Shown here: positions 8,596-17,507 of the stretch, piece by piece | How the letters are laid out: each line of letters opens with the position of its first letter | Numbering within the stretch: the stretch's first letter is position 1 | Assembly (NCBI RefSeq): GCF_001423405.1 | Contig: NZ_LMNS01000005.1 | Span: 85,354 to 149,353 of the forward strand | Direction: 5' to 3' | Source of the DNA: Methylobacterium sp. Leaf123 | Lineage (GTDB): Bacteria > Pseudomonadota > Alphaproteobacteria > Rhizobiales > Beijerinckiaceae | Length of the DNA stretch: 64,000 nucleotides | Translations under genes and position numbers: made by a program | The notes under the pieces: generated by a model | The model's input: the letters and a program-made list of their open reading frames with translations, nothing else | Told to the model about the DNA's origin: nothing | Databases searched by the model: none

Positions 8596-11500
8596 TCACC
8601 CCGGCGGCGGGGACGGCGCCTCGGCGCGGTTGCCCGTCGCGGCGCTGCCAGGTTCCGGCACGGCGCTGTCGGGGTAGCGCTTGCGGTATTCCGAGAGGAA
8701 GGCCGCCAGCGTCTCCGCCTTTGTGGCCCGCAGGGCCGCATCGCGGAAGGCGGCGGAACGGGGTGCATCCGGCCGCGTCAGCATGGCGAAGGTGCGGGCA
8801 TCCGCACTTTCGGCCATCGGCCCCGCGAACTTCGCCTTCAGCCGCTCGAGCCCGAGGGACTCGCCCGCGAGCCCGTAGGCGATGCCGGCCCGGATGACAT
8901 CGGCCCGCGCCGTGTCGTCGAGGGGCTTTCCCGAGCGCCAGGCCGGCCCGAGGATCATCTCGTGCGCCTCGCCCGCCTCGCGCCAGCGCCGGGCCGCCCA
9001 CAGGATATCGGCCCGCAGTCGCTCGGAATCGGCGCCGGTTTCGCCCTCGACGGTCTCCAGGGCGAGATCGGTGCGGGAGAGGTCCGACAGGGCGCGGGCG
9101 CGCAGCATCGCACGGGCGCGGCGCACGTCCTCGGGCAGTTCCGGCAGATGGGTCGCGTCGAGTGTCTGGAGCGCCTGGAGCGGCTTGCCCTCCATCAGCC
9201 GGATCGTGGCGAGCCGCGCCGAGACAGAGGAACGGGCCGTGCCCTCGAGCCGGTGATCGATCTGGTATTGCAGCAGCTCGTCGGCGGAATCGAGCAGGTC
9301 GAGGGCGACGAGGCGGTCGGCCAGCCGCCGCACGATCTCGTCGGCGCGCCTTCCGGCGGGCGCGAAATCCTTGAAGTCGAAATAGAGCGCCAGCGCCTCG
9401 ACGCCGCCGAGCCGCTCGCCGCGGACGCCCAGGAACAGATCCTCAAACACGGCCAGGGCGCGCTCGTGCAGGGCGCGGGCGATCGGCGCCTCGGGGCTGA
9501 GCGCGTTGGCGCGGCGGGCGGTGGTGAAGATCTTGCGCCAGCGCCCGGCCTCCTCGTAGAGGCCGCCGAGCGCACCGAGCGTGCCGATCTCGGTCGGGCC
9601 GCCGTGCCAGGTCAGCGCCAGAACCTCCAACTGGTCGATCGCCTCGGGCAGGGGCGTCTTGCCGAGGGTGTGGCCGAGGGTGGCCGCGCGCAGGGTCGCC
9701 TCCGCCGCCAGCGGCCACGGCGCTTGGCTCCGCAGCGTCTCGTAGGCCGCAAACGCCGCCGCGCTGCGGCCGGTCGCCTCGTCCATCTTCGCCCGCAGCA
9801 GGGTTAGCCGGTCGCGGGTGTACTCGGTCGCGGCGCGGCTGGCGGCGATCGATTCGCGGGTGACCGCCTCCCAATCGCCGGTCTCGACCGCGGCCTCGGC
9901 GGCAGCGGCGTGGAACAGCGAGGCCAGCGGCTCGGGGTAACGCTCCAACACCGATTCGCCGGCACGCAGGGCGACGGCCGCCTCGCTCCACCGGCCGGCC
10001 AGGGCGTCGACGTAGCCGCGCCAGAGCCGGGCCTCCGGATTGGTGGCGAGCCGCTCATCCGAGAGCAGCTTGCGCGCCTCCTCGGCCCGCCCGATCCGGG
10101 CGAGCAGGATCCCGCGCATCAGCGCCGTCTGCCGGTCCCCGTCGATGACCACATCCTCGGCGGCGGCGGAGGTCAGCGCACCGAGCGCCTCGAAATCGAG
10201 ATCGTTGGCCATCATCGCCCGGGCGAGGCCGAGGCGGGCACCGCCCCGGTCGCGGCGATGGGCCTCGACGGCGGCGGCAAGCCCCTCCCGCAGGGTCGCG
10301 CGCACGTCGCCGCGCTGCGCCCGCTCCCAGGCGTCGCGATCGACGGCCAGTTCCGTGACCGCCCCCACGGGCGGATCGGCGGGGCGGGAGATGCCTGACA
10401 CCGAAAGACCGCCGTCGCGACCTTCCCTCGCTCCCTCACGGCCGATCGTCACGCCGTCGAGGTCCGGCCGCACGGTGAGGTCGTCGGCATTGGCAAGGAC
10501 GGCGAGGCCGAGGCGGCTCGGAATCAACTCGAACTCGACGAAGCGCTGCGCCTTGACCACGCCCGCCGGGCGGCTTCCATCGGTGGTGACGACGGCGATG
10601 CGCTCGCCGTCGAGATCGAGCCAGCCGGCCGGGCCGGCCGCGGGCAGCCGCACGGTGACGCCGAGGCGGCCTTGGGTCGTCGGCGCGCGCTGGGCGGTCA
10701 GGCTCTCGCTCGGGGCGAGACCGTCGCCGGTCGCCAACTCCCATCCGGCCGGCTCGGTGACCGGCAGAAGATCCACGAGCCGCCCCGCGGGCGCGGTGAA
10801 GCGAAGGACGGTGAAGCTGCCGCTCCGCTGCGGCGGCGCCAGGGCGACGAGGCCGGTAGCACCGGGCGGCGGCACGGCGACCGGCTCGGTCGTGGCGAAG
10901 ACGAGGGTGACGATGCCGCCGCGCTCGAACAACGCCGCCGGCACGCGCTTGGCGAAGGGGAAGACGAGGCCCGAGCCGGCCTTGCGCGACACCACGGCCG
11001 GCGCAGTCGGGCGCGGCGAAGCCTCGGCGTTCGGTGCGGCGGGACGCGCGGCCTCTTTCGGTGCGCCCTTCGCCTCAGTCGGCGAGGCTCCGACGGGCGG
11101 AGCGGGTGCGGTCGCGGTCTCGGGGGTCTTCGGCTTGGTGACGAAATCGATCGCCACGACATCCTCGTCACGCAGGGTGGCGAGTGTCACGCCGTCGGCC
11201 GGGCTCGCGACGATCCGCGCCTCGCCGGTCTCCGTCTCGACCGTGACACGTCCGAGATTCGGATCGAGGCGACCGCGGAGGGCGTGGTCGTCGATGCGCC
11301 ACGCCCCCGGCAGCGTCAGGCGCGTGCCGGTGCCGTTCGGGGCGAAGGCCGCCTCGGAGCCCTCCGGCAGGCGAAGGGAGAGCCGGGTGCGGACATCGGT
11401 GCGGGAGAGTTCGAGGGTGAGCGGACGCGGCACCGGAGCCGGGTTGCGCGCCTTCAGGCTGGCTTCGGCGGCGGCGGCCCGGCGGGCGAGATCGGCCACC

Positions 11501-11934
11501 ACTTCGGTGGGCAGCGGCGGCAGGAAGCCGTTCCAGCTTTCCGGCAGGAGATCGATGAAGACCTGTTCGCCGGCATCCTGCACGTTGACGCGGTAGGGCC
11601 GCTGCAGCGCGAGGCGCAGGGCCGAGCCGTCGGGGTCACGCCGCACCACGGTGACGTAGTCCGGCATCCCCGCCGCGATCCGCTCGGGACCGGGGCCGAC
11701 GGTCCCGCCGAAATTGAGCACGAGGATCGCACCCGACAGCCGCGCCTTGACGGAGACCGGCTCATCGAAGGTGAGGACGATGCGGCCGAAGCCCTCCGGC
11801 GGCTGCGCGCCCTTGGCCGAGACGAGCCGGGCCGCCTCCGCCGCCGAGGCTGCGGCGCAGAGGCCGATGGCGAAGCCGGCGCGCAGGAGAGCCCTGCCCG
11901 GACGCCGCTTTGCCTGACCGGCCCGTCCCCCCAT
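8596..11934 (-). CDS. Large secreted TPR-repeat protein with AMIN-like N-terminal region
   Basis: A 1112-residue protein of unknown function. An Arg-rich start and hydrophobic segment (about residues 15-35, ending SAAEAA) look like a signal peptide. Residues about 36-150 form a beta-rich unit resembling AMIN-type envelope domains (RIVLTFDEPVSVKARLSG). A second beta-rich stretch follows, then an Ala/Pro-rich linker at about 265-315. Another beta region reaches about 520. The C-terminal half (about 545-1080) is alpha-helical TPR-like repeats with many Ala-rich helix pairs. It probably sits in the periplasm or cell envelope as a scaffold. Its nearest functional neighbour is fliP, on the opposite strand. 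Confidence 0.75.
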   Translation of the reverse strand: MGGRAGQAKRRPGRALLRAGFAIGLCAAASAAEAARLVSAKGAQPPEGFGRIVLTFDEPVSVKARLSGAILVLNFGGTVGPGPERIAAGMPDYVTVVRRDPDGSALRLALQRPYRVNVQDAGEQVFIDLLPESWNGFLPPLPTEVVADLARRAAAAEASLKARNPAPVPRPLTLELSRTDVRTRLSLRLPEGSEAAFAPNGTGTRLTLPGAWRIDDHALRGRLDPNLGRVTVETETGEARIVASPADGVTLATLRDEDVVAIDFVTKPKTPETATAPAPPVGASPTEAKGAPKEAARPAAPNAEASPRPTAPAVVSRKAGSGLVFPFAKRVPAALFERGGIVTLVFATTEPVAVPPPGATGLVALAPPQRSGSFTVLRFTAPAGRLVDLLPVTEPAGWELATGDGLAPSESLTAQRAPTTQGRLGVTVRLPAAGPAGWLDLDGERIAVVTTDGSRPAGVVKAQRFVEFELIPSRLGLAVLANADDLTVRPDLDGVTIGREGAREGRDGGLSVSGISRPADPPVGAVTELAVDRDAWERAQRGDVRATLREGLAAAVEAHRRDRGGARLGLARAMMANDLDFEALGALTSAAAEDVVIDGDRQTALMRGILLARIGRAEEARKLLSDERLATNPEARLWRGYVDALAGRWSEAAVALRAGESVLERYPEPLASLFHAAAAEAAVETGDWEAVTRESIAASRAATEYTRDRLTLLRAKMDEATGRSAAAFAAYETLRSQAPWPLAAEATLRAATLGHTLGKTPLPEAIDQLEVLALTWHGGPTEIGTLGALGGLYEEAGRWRKIFTTARRANALSPEAPIARALHERALAVFEDLFLGVRGERLGGVEALALYFDFKDFAPAGRRADEIVRRLADRLVALDLLDSADELLQYQIDHRLEGTARSSVSARLATIRLMEGKPLQALQTLDATHLPELPEDVRRARAMLRARALSDLSRTDLALETVEGETGADSERLRADILWAARRWREAGEAHEMILGPAWRSGKPLDDTARADVIRAGIAYGLAGESLGLERLKAKFAGPMAESADARTFAMLTRPDAPRSAAFRDAALRATKAETLAAFLSEYRKRYPDSAVPEPGSAATGNRAEAPSPPPG

Positions 11935-12049
11935 CGCGCGAAACGCCCGCCCTCAGCGGCGGCCGGCCGTTGAAGGCCGGGCGCCGAACGCCACTCGTGC
12001 CGGCACTCTCGCCCAGTGCAGTGAACGGGCGCTTAAAGACGAACCTTCG

Positions 12050-12481
12050 TTATGAAGCCTTGCGCACGACAAGGCCGGGAATGGCCTTGCCCTTCTCGCC
12101 GAACATCTCCTGCGCCTTGCGGCAGCTCTCATCGACGTTCTTCCGGTAGGCTTCGGTGTAGCCCATGCTGCGCATGAGCAATTCGCCCTTCGAGATAGCG
12201 TCGAGATCGACGCCCATCGCCGAGACCACCGCCTTGAACCGCTCGTAATCGGGCTGCGCCTCCTTGCAGGATTCGCCGACGAAGCGGACGAGCCCGGCGA
12301 GCTTGGCGGCATTCGCCTCCTGGCGCTCCTGCGCGGTCTGCGGCGCCTTCGGGGCAGCGTCCGGAGCGGGGCTGGCGGCCTCAGGCGCGGACTTGGCGAT
12401 GTCGGGCGCGGCCGGCGCCTCGGCCCCGGCGGCGAGCGGCCATGCGAACAGAATCGCGGCGGCGAGCGCGAGATGCTTCAT
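12050..12481 (-). CDS. Secreted hypothetical protein, 143 residues
   Basis: A signal peptide (MKHLALAAAILFAWPLAAGAEA) is followed by an Ala/Pro-rich linker to about residue 50 and a compact helical domain with two Cys residues (SCKEAQ and SCRKAQ) that could form a disulfide in the periplasm. A good GGGAG ribosome binding site precedes ATG 12481, and the upstream DNA is AT-rich, so it probably has its own promoter. No family recognised. The TPR protein is downstream on the same strand, 115 bp away. Confidence 0.7.
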   Translation of the reverse strand: MKHLALAAAILFAWPLAAGAEAPAAPDIAKSAPEAASPAPDAAPKAPQTAQERQEANAAKLAGLVRFVGESCKEAQPDYERFKAVVSAMGVDLDAISKGELLMRSMGYTEAYRKNVDESCRKAQEMFGEKGKAIPGLVVRKAS

Positions 12482-12632
12482 CGTGTTTCTCCCTGGGCGT
12501 CGTGCTTGATTATTATTTTGAACTTATTTTTCGTCGGACCAGCATAGCAAAGGCGCAGGTTTTGTTCTGCCCTCTTCGCAAAGCTTTGTCGAAGCGCCGG
12601 CCGCGACAGGTCGCGGCCGGCATAGATCAGGA

Positions 12633-14780
12633 TCAGACCGACTTGGCTGCGCGTCCCGCTGCCATCAGCGCGAAGGCGTAGATCAGGCCGACCTCCTCCA
12701 GGCGGTCGAACCGCCCGGCGGCGCCGCCATGCCCGGCCTCCATGTTGATCTTCATGAGGACCGGGCCGCCGCCGGTCATGGTGGCGCGCAGCCGCGCCAC
12801 CCATTTGGCCGGCTCCCAATAGGTCACGCGCGGATCGGTGAGGCCGCCGAGCGCGAGGATTGCCGGATAGGCTTTGGCGGCGACGTTGTCGTAGGGCGAG
12901 TAGGCGAGGATCGTCTTGAACGCCTCCTCGCTCTCGGCCGGGTTGCCCCATTCGGGCCATTCCGGCGGCGTCAGCGGCAGATCCGCGTCGAGCATGGTGT
13001 TGAGCACATCGACGAAGGGCACGTCGGCGACGATGCCAGCGAACAGCTCCGGCGCGAGGTTGGCGGCCGCCCCCATCAGCATGCCGCCCGCGCTGCCGCC
13101 ATGGGCGACGATGCGCCCCTGCGCGGTGTAGCCGGCCTCGATCAGGGCCCGGCCGCAGGCGACGAAATCGGTGAAGGTGTTGGGCTTCTTCTCGCGCTTA
13201 CCCTCGAGATACCAGTTCCAGCCCTTCTCCGTACCGCCGCGGACATGGGCGATGGCGTAGACGAAGCCGCGATCGACGAGGCTGAGCAGGTTGGTACGGA
13301 AGCCCGCCGGCATCAGCGTGCCGTAGGAGCCGTAGCCGTAGAGCAGCAGCGGTGCCGAGCCGTCGAGACTGAGCCCGCGACGGTGCAACAGCGAGATCGG
13401 CACGGTCTCGCCATCGGGCGCGGTCGCGAACAGGCGCCGGGTCACGTAGTCGGCGGGCTCGTGGCCGCTCGGGACGCTCTGGCGCTTGCGCAGGATGCGA
13501 GCGCGGGTAACGCAATCGTAGTCGTAGGTCTCGGCCGGCGTCGTCATCGACGAGTAGCTGAAGCGGATCCGCGCCGTCTCGAACTCGTAGCCGGGCAGCA
13601 GTCCGAGCGAATAGGCTTCCTCGGCAAAGGAGACGGTGTGCTCCTCGCCCTTCATGTCGCGCACGACGATGCGCGGCAGGGCATTCTCCAGTTCGAGCCG
13701 CACAAGGTGGTTGCCGAGCACGTGGAGGTGCCGGATCATCACGCCGGGCCGATACGGCACCGCATCGCGCCAGTTCTCGCGCGTCGTGGCGTCGAGAGGG
13801 CAGGTGACGATCTTGAAGTCCACCGCGCCGTCGGCATTCGTCAGGATGACGAGGTACGAGCCCCAATGCTCGACCGAGTAGATCAGCCGCTCCTCGCGGG
13901 GCGCGACGCAGGCCAGAGCGCCCTCGTCGTCGGCGCGGTCGAGCAGGTAGACCTCCGATGTCTCGTGGTCGCTCGCCGTGACGGTGAGGTAGGTGCCCGA
14001 CTGGGTGCGGCCGATATTCACGAAGAAGCCCGGATCGGCTTCCTCGTAGACGGTCGTGTCCTCCGCCTGATCAGTGCCGAGGCGGTGGCGCATGACGCGG
14101 GCCGGACGGTGGTTCTCGTCGAGCGCCACGTAGAAGAAGGCGGTGCCGGCCGCGTTCCACACCGCCTCGCCCGCGGTCGACTCGACCCGCTCCGCGCGGT
14201 CCGCGCCGGTGTCGAGGTCGCGCACGCGGATGGTGTGGAGTTCCGAGCCCTTGGTGTCGACGCCCCAGGCGAGTAGGCGGTGGTCGTCGGAATGCGCCGC
14301 CCCGGCGATCTCGAAGAAGGCGAGCCCCTCCCCTTCCCGGTCGCCGTCGAGCAGGATCTGTTCACCGATCTCGCCATCCTCCGGCTCCTCGGCGATGCGG
14401 TGGACGGTGCGCGGACGGCGACAGACCAGCGGATGCTGCCCGCCCTCGCGGTGGCGGGAATAATAGGCAAAGGGGCCGTCGGGCTCGGGCACCGAGGCAT
14501 CGTCCTCGCGGATGCGCCCGCGCATCTCGGCGACCAGCGTCTTGCGCAAGTCGGCCGCACCGCTGAGCGCCGCCTCGGCATAGGCGTTCTCGGCCTCGAG
14601 ATAGGCGCGGATGTCAGGGGCCAGCGCCGAGGGGTCCTTCAGCACCGCGCGCCAGTTCTCGGCCTTGAGCCACGCGAACGGGTCTTCGACGCGCTGCCCG
14701 AAGAGGTCGAAGGAATGAGGGCGCGTCTCGGCAACGGGTGCCTCGGGCGGCAGGGCGAAGGGGGGTGGCTCGAAGGTCAT
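12633..14780 (-). CDS. ptrB: Oligopeptidase B (protease II, prolyl oligopeptidase family S9A)
   Basis: Serine peptidase that cleaves short peptides after basic residues, usually cytoplasmic. The 715-residue product has an N-terminal beta-propeller (about 80-420) and a C-terminal alpha/beta-hydrolase domain. The nucleophile lies in VAHGGSAGGMLMG near residue 558. The acidic residue is likely in the GGLTDPRVTYWEP region, and the catalytic His in MEAGHGGAAGRFD. The start was set at ATG 14780 (MTFEPPPFALPPEAP); the longer frame adds 63 Arg/Cys-rich residues with no support. It is divergent from mucR. Confidence 0.92.
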   Translation of the reverse strand: MTFEPPPFALPPEAPVAETRPHSFDLFGQRVEDPFAWLKAENWRAVLKDPSALAPDIRAYLEAENAYAEAALSGAADLRKTLVAEMRGRIREDDASVPEPDGPFAYYSRHREGGQHPLVCRRPRTVHRIAEEPEDGEIGEQILLDGDREGEGLAFFEIAGAAHSDDHRLLAWGVDTKGSELHTIRVRDLDTGADRAERVESTAGEAVWNAAGTAFFYVALDENHRPARVMRHRLGTDQAEDTTVYEEADPGFFVNIGRTQSGTYLTVTASDHETSEVYLLDRADDEGALACVAPREERLIYSVEHWGSYLVILTNADGAVDFKIVTCPLDATTRENWRDAVPYRPGVMIRHLHVLGNHLVRLELENALPRIVVRDMKGEEHTVSFAEEAYSLGLLPGYEFETARIRFSYSSMTTPAETYDYDCVTRARILRKRQSVPSGHEPADYVTRRLFATAPDGETVPISLLHRRGLSLDGSAPLLLYGYGSYGTLMPAGFRTNLLSLVDRGFVYAIAHVRGGTEKGWNWYLEGKREKKPNTFTDFVACGRALIEAGYTAQGRIVAHGGSAGGMLMGAAANLAPELFAGIVADVPFVDVLNTMLDADLPLTPPEWPEWGNPAESEEAFKTILAYSPYDNVAAKAYPAILALGGLTDPRVTYWEPAKWVARLRATMTGGGPVLMKINMEAGHGGAAGRFDRLEEVGLIYAFALMAAGRAAKSV

Positions 14781-15207
14781 CGCCGGACTCCGGTGGGAAC
14801 GCATTGTGCACGTCATAGAACAACGCGTGAGAATGCCAGGCGGTGTGCCGCGCGGCGGCCGTGGCCGCAAGGCTCGCCAATGCGCCGTCCTCGCGTCATC
14901 CCGTAAGCGCCGCGCACCTGCCATCGCAGCGCAGCGGCTCTCCCCCTGGAAGCGATGTCGAGCATTCACGTCAAATTGTGCACGTCCCGGATGGCGATGG
15001 GTCCGTTCAGTTGTGCATACCGGTCCTGTCTTGCAGGTCTAATTTGGATGATCTAGGTAGAACCCGTGACTGCGGGGGCGTCACGCCAAACCGAAATCAA
15101 GCGGCACCATTGCACAGGCCGATACGTACCTGTCCGTTTCCGTCTTCACAAAGGATGATGGACCGGATCGATTGCGCGCGATGCACCGCCAAGGGACAAC
15201 CACGAAC
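14781..15207. other. Intergenic region upstream of mucR and ptrB
   Basis: This 427-bp divergent spacer has lower GC than its surroundings from about 14960 to 15160, as expected for promoters and for MucR/Ros binding to AT-rich DNA. No convincing gene is present. A MucR autoregulatory site is likely from family knowledge but not shown by a specific motif. Confidence 0.5.
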
Positions 15208-15645
15208 ATGAACGAAACCGAGACGCCGGTCGATTACGTCGCTCTCACGGCCGACATCGTGGCCGCTTATGTGAGCAACAATCCGGTGCCGGCCGCCGAA
15301 CTTGCCGGTCTGATCGGCAGCATCCACGGCGCCCTGATCCAGGTCGGAACCGGCCGGGCCGCCGCGCCCCAGCCCGCGGCCCAGGAAGCACTCCAGCCGG
15401 CCGTGCCGGTCAAGAAGTCGATCCAGCCGGACTATCTCGTCTGCCTGGAAGATGGGCGGACCTTCAAGTCGCTCAAGCGGCATCTGCGCGCGAAATACAA
15501 CCTCTCCCCCGAGCAGTATCGCGCCAAGTGGGGCCTCCCGCCCGACTACCCGATGGTGGCGCCGAACTATGCCAAGGCCCGCTCCGACCTCGCCAAGGCG
15601 ATCGGCCTCGGACAGGTGCGGCCGGGCTACGACGCGGCCGCCTGA
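15208..15645 (+). CDS. mucR: MucR/Ros family transcriptional regulator
   Basis: Global regulator of the Ros/MucR type, known in rhizobia for control of exopolysaccharide, motility and cell-cycle genes. The 145-residue product has an N-terminal helical region (about 8-40), an Ala/Pro linker, and the finger-like DNA-binding domain with [37 protein letters not shown]. The usual Cys-Cys-His-His ligand set reads Cys-Asp-His-Tyr here (CLED, then RHLRAKY), so zinc binding is doubtful. The start at ATG 15208 matches other MucR N-termini. It probably regulates itself through the AT-rich upstream region. Confidence 0.92.
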   Translation: MNETETPVDYVALTADIVAAYVSNNPVPAAELAGLIGSIHGALIQVGTGRAAAPQPAAQEALQPAVPVKKSIQPDYLVCLEDGRTFKSLKRHLRAKYNLSPEQYRAKWGLPPDYPMVAPNYAKARSDLAKAIGLGQVRPGYDAAA

Positions 15646-15796
15646 GGTTTTTTGCCGGCTCGGCTCTCACGCAAAGCCCGCTGCGCCACCCTGTTCAGGG
15701 CCGGCGCAGCGGCGGTTCGTCCGGGTCGAGATTGACGAATCGGGTTATCAACAACAAAGTCGTGGAACGGCGCAACCTCTGCTGCATTGCCTCCAC

Positions 15797-15991
15797 ATGA
15801 ACAACGATAGCCCCTCCGAACAACTTGCCAAGACTAATGAAGCGCTCGCCGAGTGGGCCGCCCGCTCAGCCTGCGACAGTGACCGTCTGATCGATCGCTT
15901 CGAGCAGATGGGATACGCGGTGCGCGGCAAGTCCGAGGAAGAGATCGCCGAGATCCTCAAGAAGCCGCCGACGCAGCCATCTCGGGCCTGA
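15797..15991 (+). CDS. Hypothetical protein, 64 residues
   Basis: Small acidic soluble protein starting at ATG 15797. It is predicted helical, with an EEEIAEILKKPP segment near the C-terminus. No family is recognised and no membrane segment is seen. It lies 151 bp downstream of mucR on the same strand. Codon usage agrees with the neighbours. It is probably real. Confidence 0.55.
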   Translation: MNNDSPSEQLAKTNEALAEWAARSACDSDRLIDRFEQMGYAVRGKSEEEIAEILKKPPTQPSRA

Positions 15992-16109
15992 AAGCGCCCG
16001 AAACCGACAGCGTGACGGTGCAACCAGAGGCGGCACCAAACTCTGTCAAGACTTGTATTAGGACGATTTTCCCTTAGCCTCCCGAAGCGGTTCCGGTTCG
16101 GGTGGTGTG

Positions 16110-16952
16110 ATGTCTAAAGAACAAAACATGAACAATGCGGGCGGTCTCGGACGCGAGGCCGAACGCCTGCTGGCGGCTTTGGCGCCCGAGGGTGCCTACG
16201 CCTCCCCTGATCCGAGTGCGCCGGAAACGCTGATCGTGCGCAGCGGCGGACGTGGGGTGTCGCTGGGTGCCGGGCGTTTCCCGGTACGTGCCGGCGAAGC
16301 GCTGGTGGCGGCGGATCTCGCGTCGCGAGACGATGGTCGGCGCAACCGGCTGGTCATCGGGGCGGCCGGGCGCGCCCGTTTGCGGCGGGCGGAAATCGGC
16401 GGGCCGGACAGCTTCCGGATGCAGCACCTCGCCGTGGTCCGGGAGCGTACGGGCGATGGGGAACGCGTGCGGGACACGGCGGAGAGCCCGCTTGCCTGGA
16501 TGGCGCGGCGGCGCGGTCGCGACGGGGAGCCGATGATCAATGCGGCGGCCTTCGCGGCGGGCGAGCGGCTGCGCCACGACCTCGCCTCGGCGCAGATGAT
16601 GCCGCAACTCTCGACCGATTGGACCGCCCCGCGGGTCGATGGCGGCGGCCCGCGCGATCCGAGCTCGGGTTCCGACCGGGTCATCGCCGCACGCCAGCGG
16701 GTGGATCTCGCCCTGGCGGCGGTGGGCTCGGATCTCTCGGGGCTTCTGATCGACCTGTGCGGGTTTCTCAAAGGTCTCGAACGGATCGAGGCGGAGCGAC
16801 GCTGGCCGGCCCGGTCCGCCAAGGTGGTGGCCCGGATCGCCCTCGGGCGGCTCGCCGAGCATTACGGCATCGCGCGTGAGGCGACGGGGCCGGAGCGGGC
16901 CCGTACCCGCGCTTGGCGCCTCCCGACGGACCAGCCGCCGGCCTCGTCCTGA
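16110..16952 (+). CDS. DUF6456-like helix-turn-helix protein
   Basis: The 280-residue product ends in a conserved Rhizobiales-type region (about 150-265): [32 protein letters not shown], then [47 protein letters not shown]. That end looks like a helical DNA-binding unit, as in DUF6456 proteins, some of which were once labelled replication or transcription factors. The family assignment is from memory of motif style. Starts at ATG 16110 and 16128 are both possible. It converges with sufE. Confidence 0.7.
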   Translation: MSKEQNMNNAGGLGREAERLLAALAPEGAYASPDPSAPETLIVRSGGRGVSLGAGRFPVRAGEALVAADLASRDDGRRNRLVIGAAGRARLRRAEIGGPDSFRMQHLAVVRERTGDGERVRDTAESPLAWMARRRGRDGEPMINAAAFAAGERLRHDLASAQMMPQLSTDWTAPRVDGGGPRDPSSGSDRVIAARQRVDLALAAVGSDLSGLLIDLCGFLKGLERIEAERRWPARSAKVVARIALGRLAEHYGIAREATGPERARTRAWRLPTDQPPASS

Positions 16953-16991
16953 GAGCTGTCGCCCCGCGCGTCGGTCAGGTCTCGCGGCGGG

Positions 16992-17420
16992 TCAGTTCGG
17001 CGTTCCCAGGCGGCCCGCATCCTTCCGGATGCGGTCCACCATCGCGCGCACGCCGTTCGAGCGCTTCGATGTGATGTGCGATCCGAAATCGAGGCGCTTG
17101 AGCAAATCGAAGCCGTCGGCCCGGATCGCCTCGTCCGGCGTCTTGCCCTCGTAGAGCGCCACCATCAGCGCCACGAAGCCCTTCACGATATGGGAATCGC
17201 TGTCCCCCTCGAGCTTCAGCGCCGGGTGACCCGCGTCGTCCTTCAGAGAGACGTCGATCCACACCTGGCTCTCGCAGCCGGAGACGCGATTGTCCTCGAC
17301 CTTCGCCGCTTCCGGCATTTTCGGCATCAGCTTACCGAGTTCGATCACATACTCGTAGCGATCCATGGGGTCGTCGAGGATCTCGAAATTCTCGATGATG
17401 GTGTCGAGGTCGGGGAGCAT
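16992..17420 (-). CDS. sufE: SufE cysteine desulfuration protein
   Basis: Accepts persulfide sulfur from the desulfurase SufS for Fe-S cluster assembly in the cytoplasm. The 142-residue product has the family features YEYVIELGKLMP and the acceptor Cys49 in NRVSGCESQVW. The rest of the fold follows, with KGFVALMVALYEGKTPDEA and LGSH-like FGSHITSKRSNGVRAMV. ATG 17420 is chosen because the N-terminus then matches SufE. No suf operon is present, so this is an unlinked copy, as is common in Rhizobiales. Confidence 0.92.
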   Translation of the reverse strand: MLPDLDTIIENFEILDDPMDRYEYVIELGKLMPKMPEAAKVEDNRVSGCESQVWIDVSLKDDAGHPALKLEGDSDSHIVKGFVALMVALYEGKTPDEAIRADGFDLLKRLDFGSHITSKRSNGVRAMVDRIRKDAGRLGTPN

Positions 17421-17507
17421 GGCACTCGCGTTCAGGAGCGTCGGAAATCGAACCCGATATAGCGATCGCAAGCCGCGGCCGCGAGGCACCCGCCTGCGCC
17501 GATTGCG

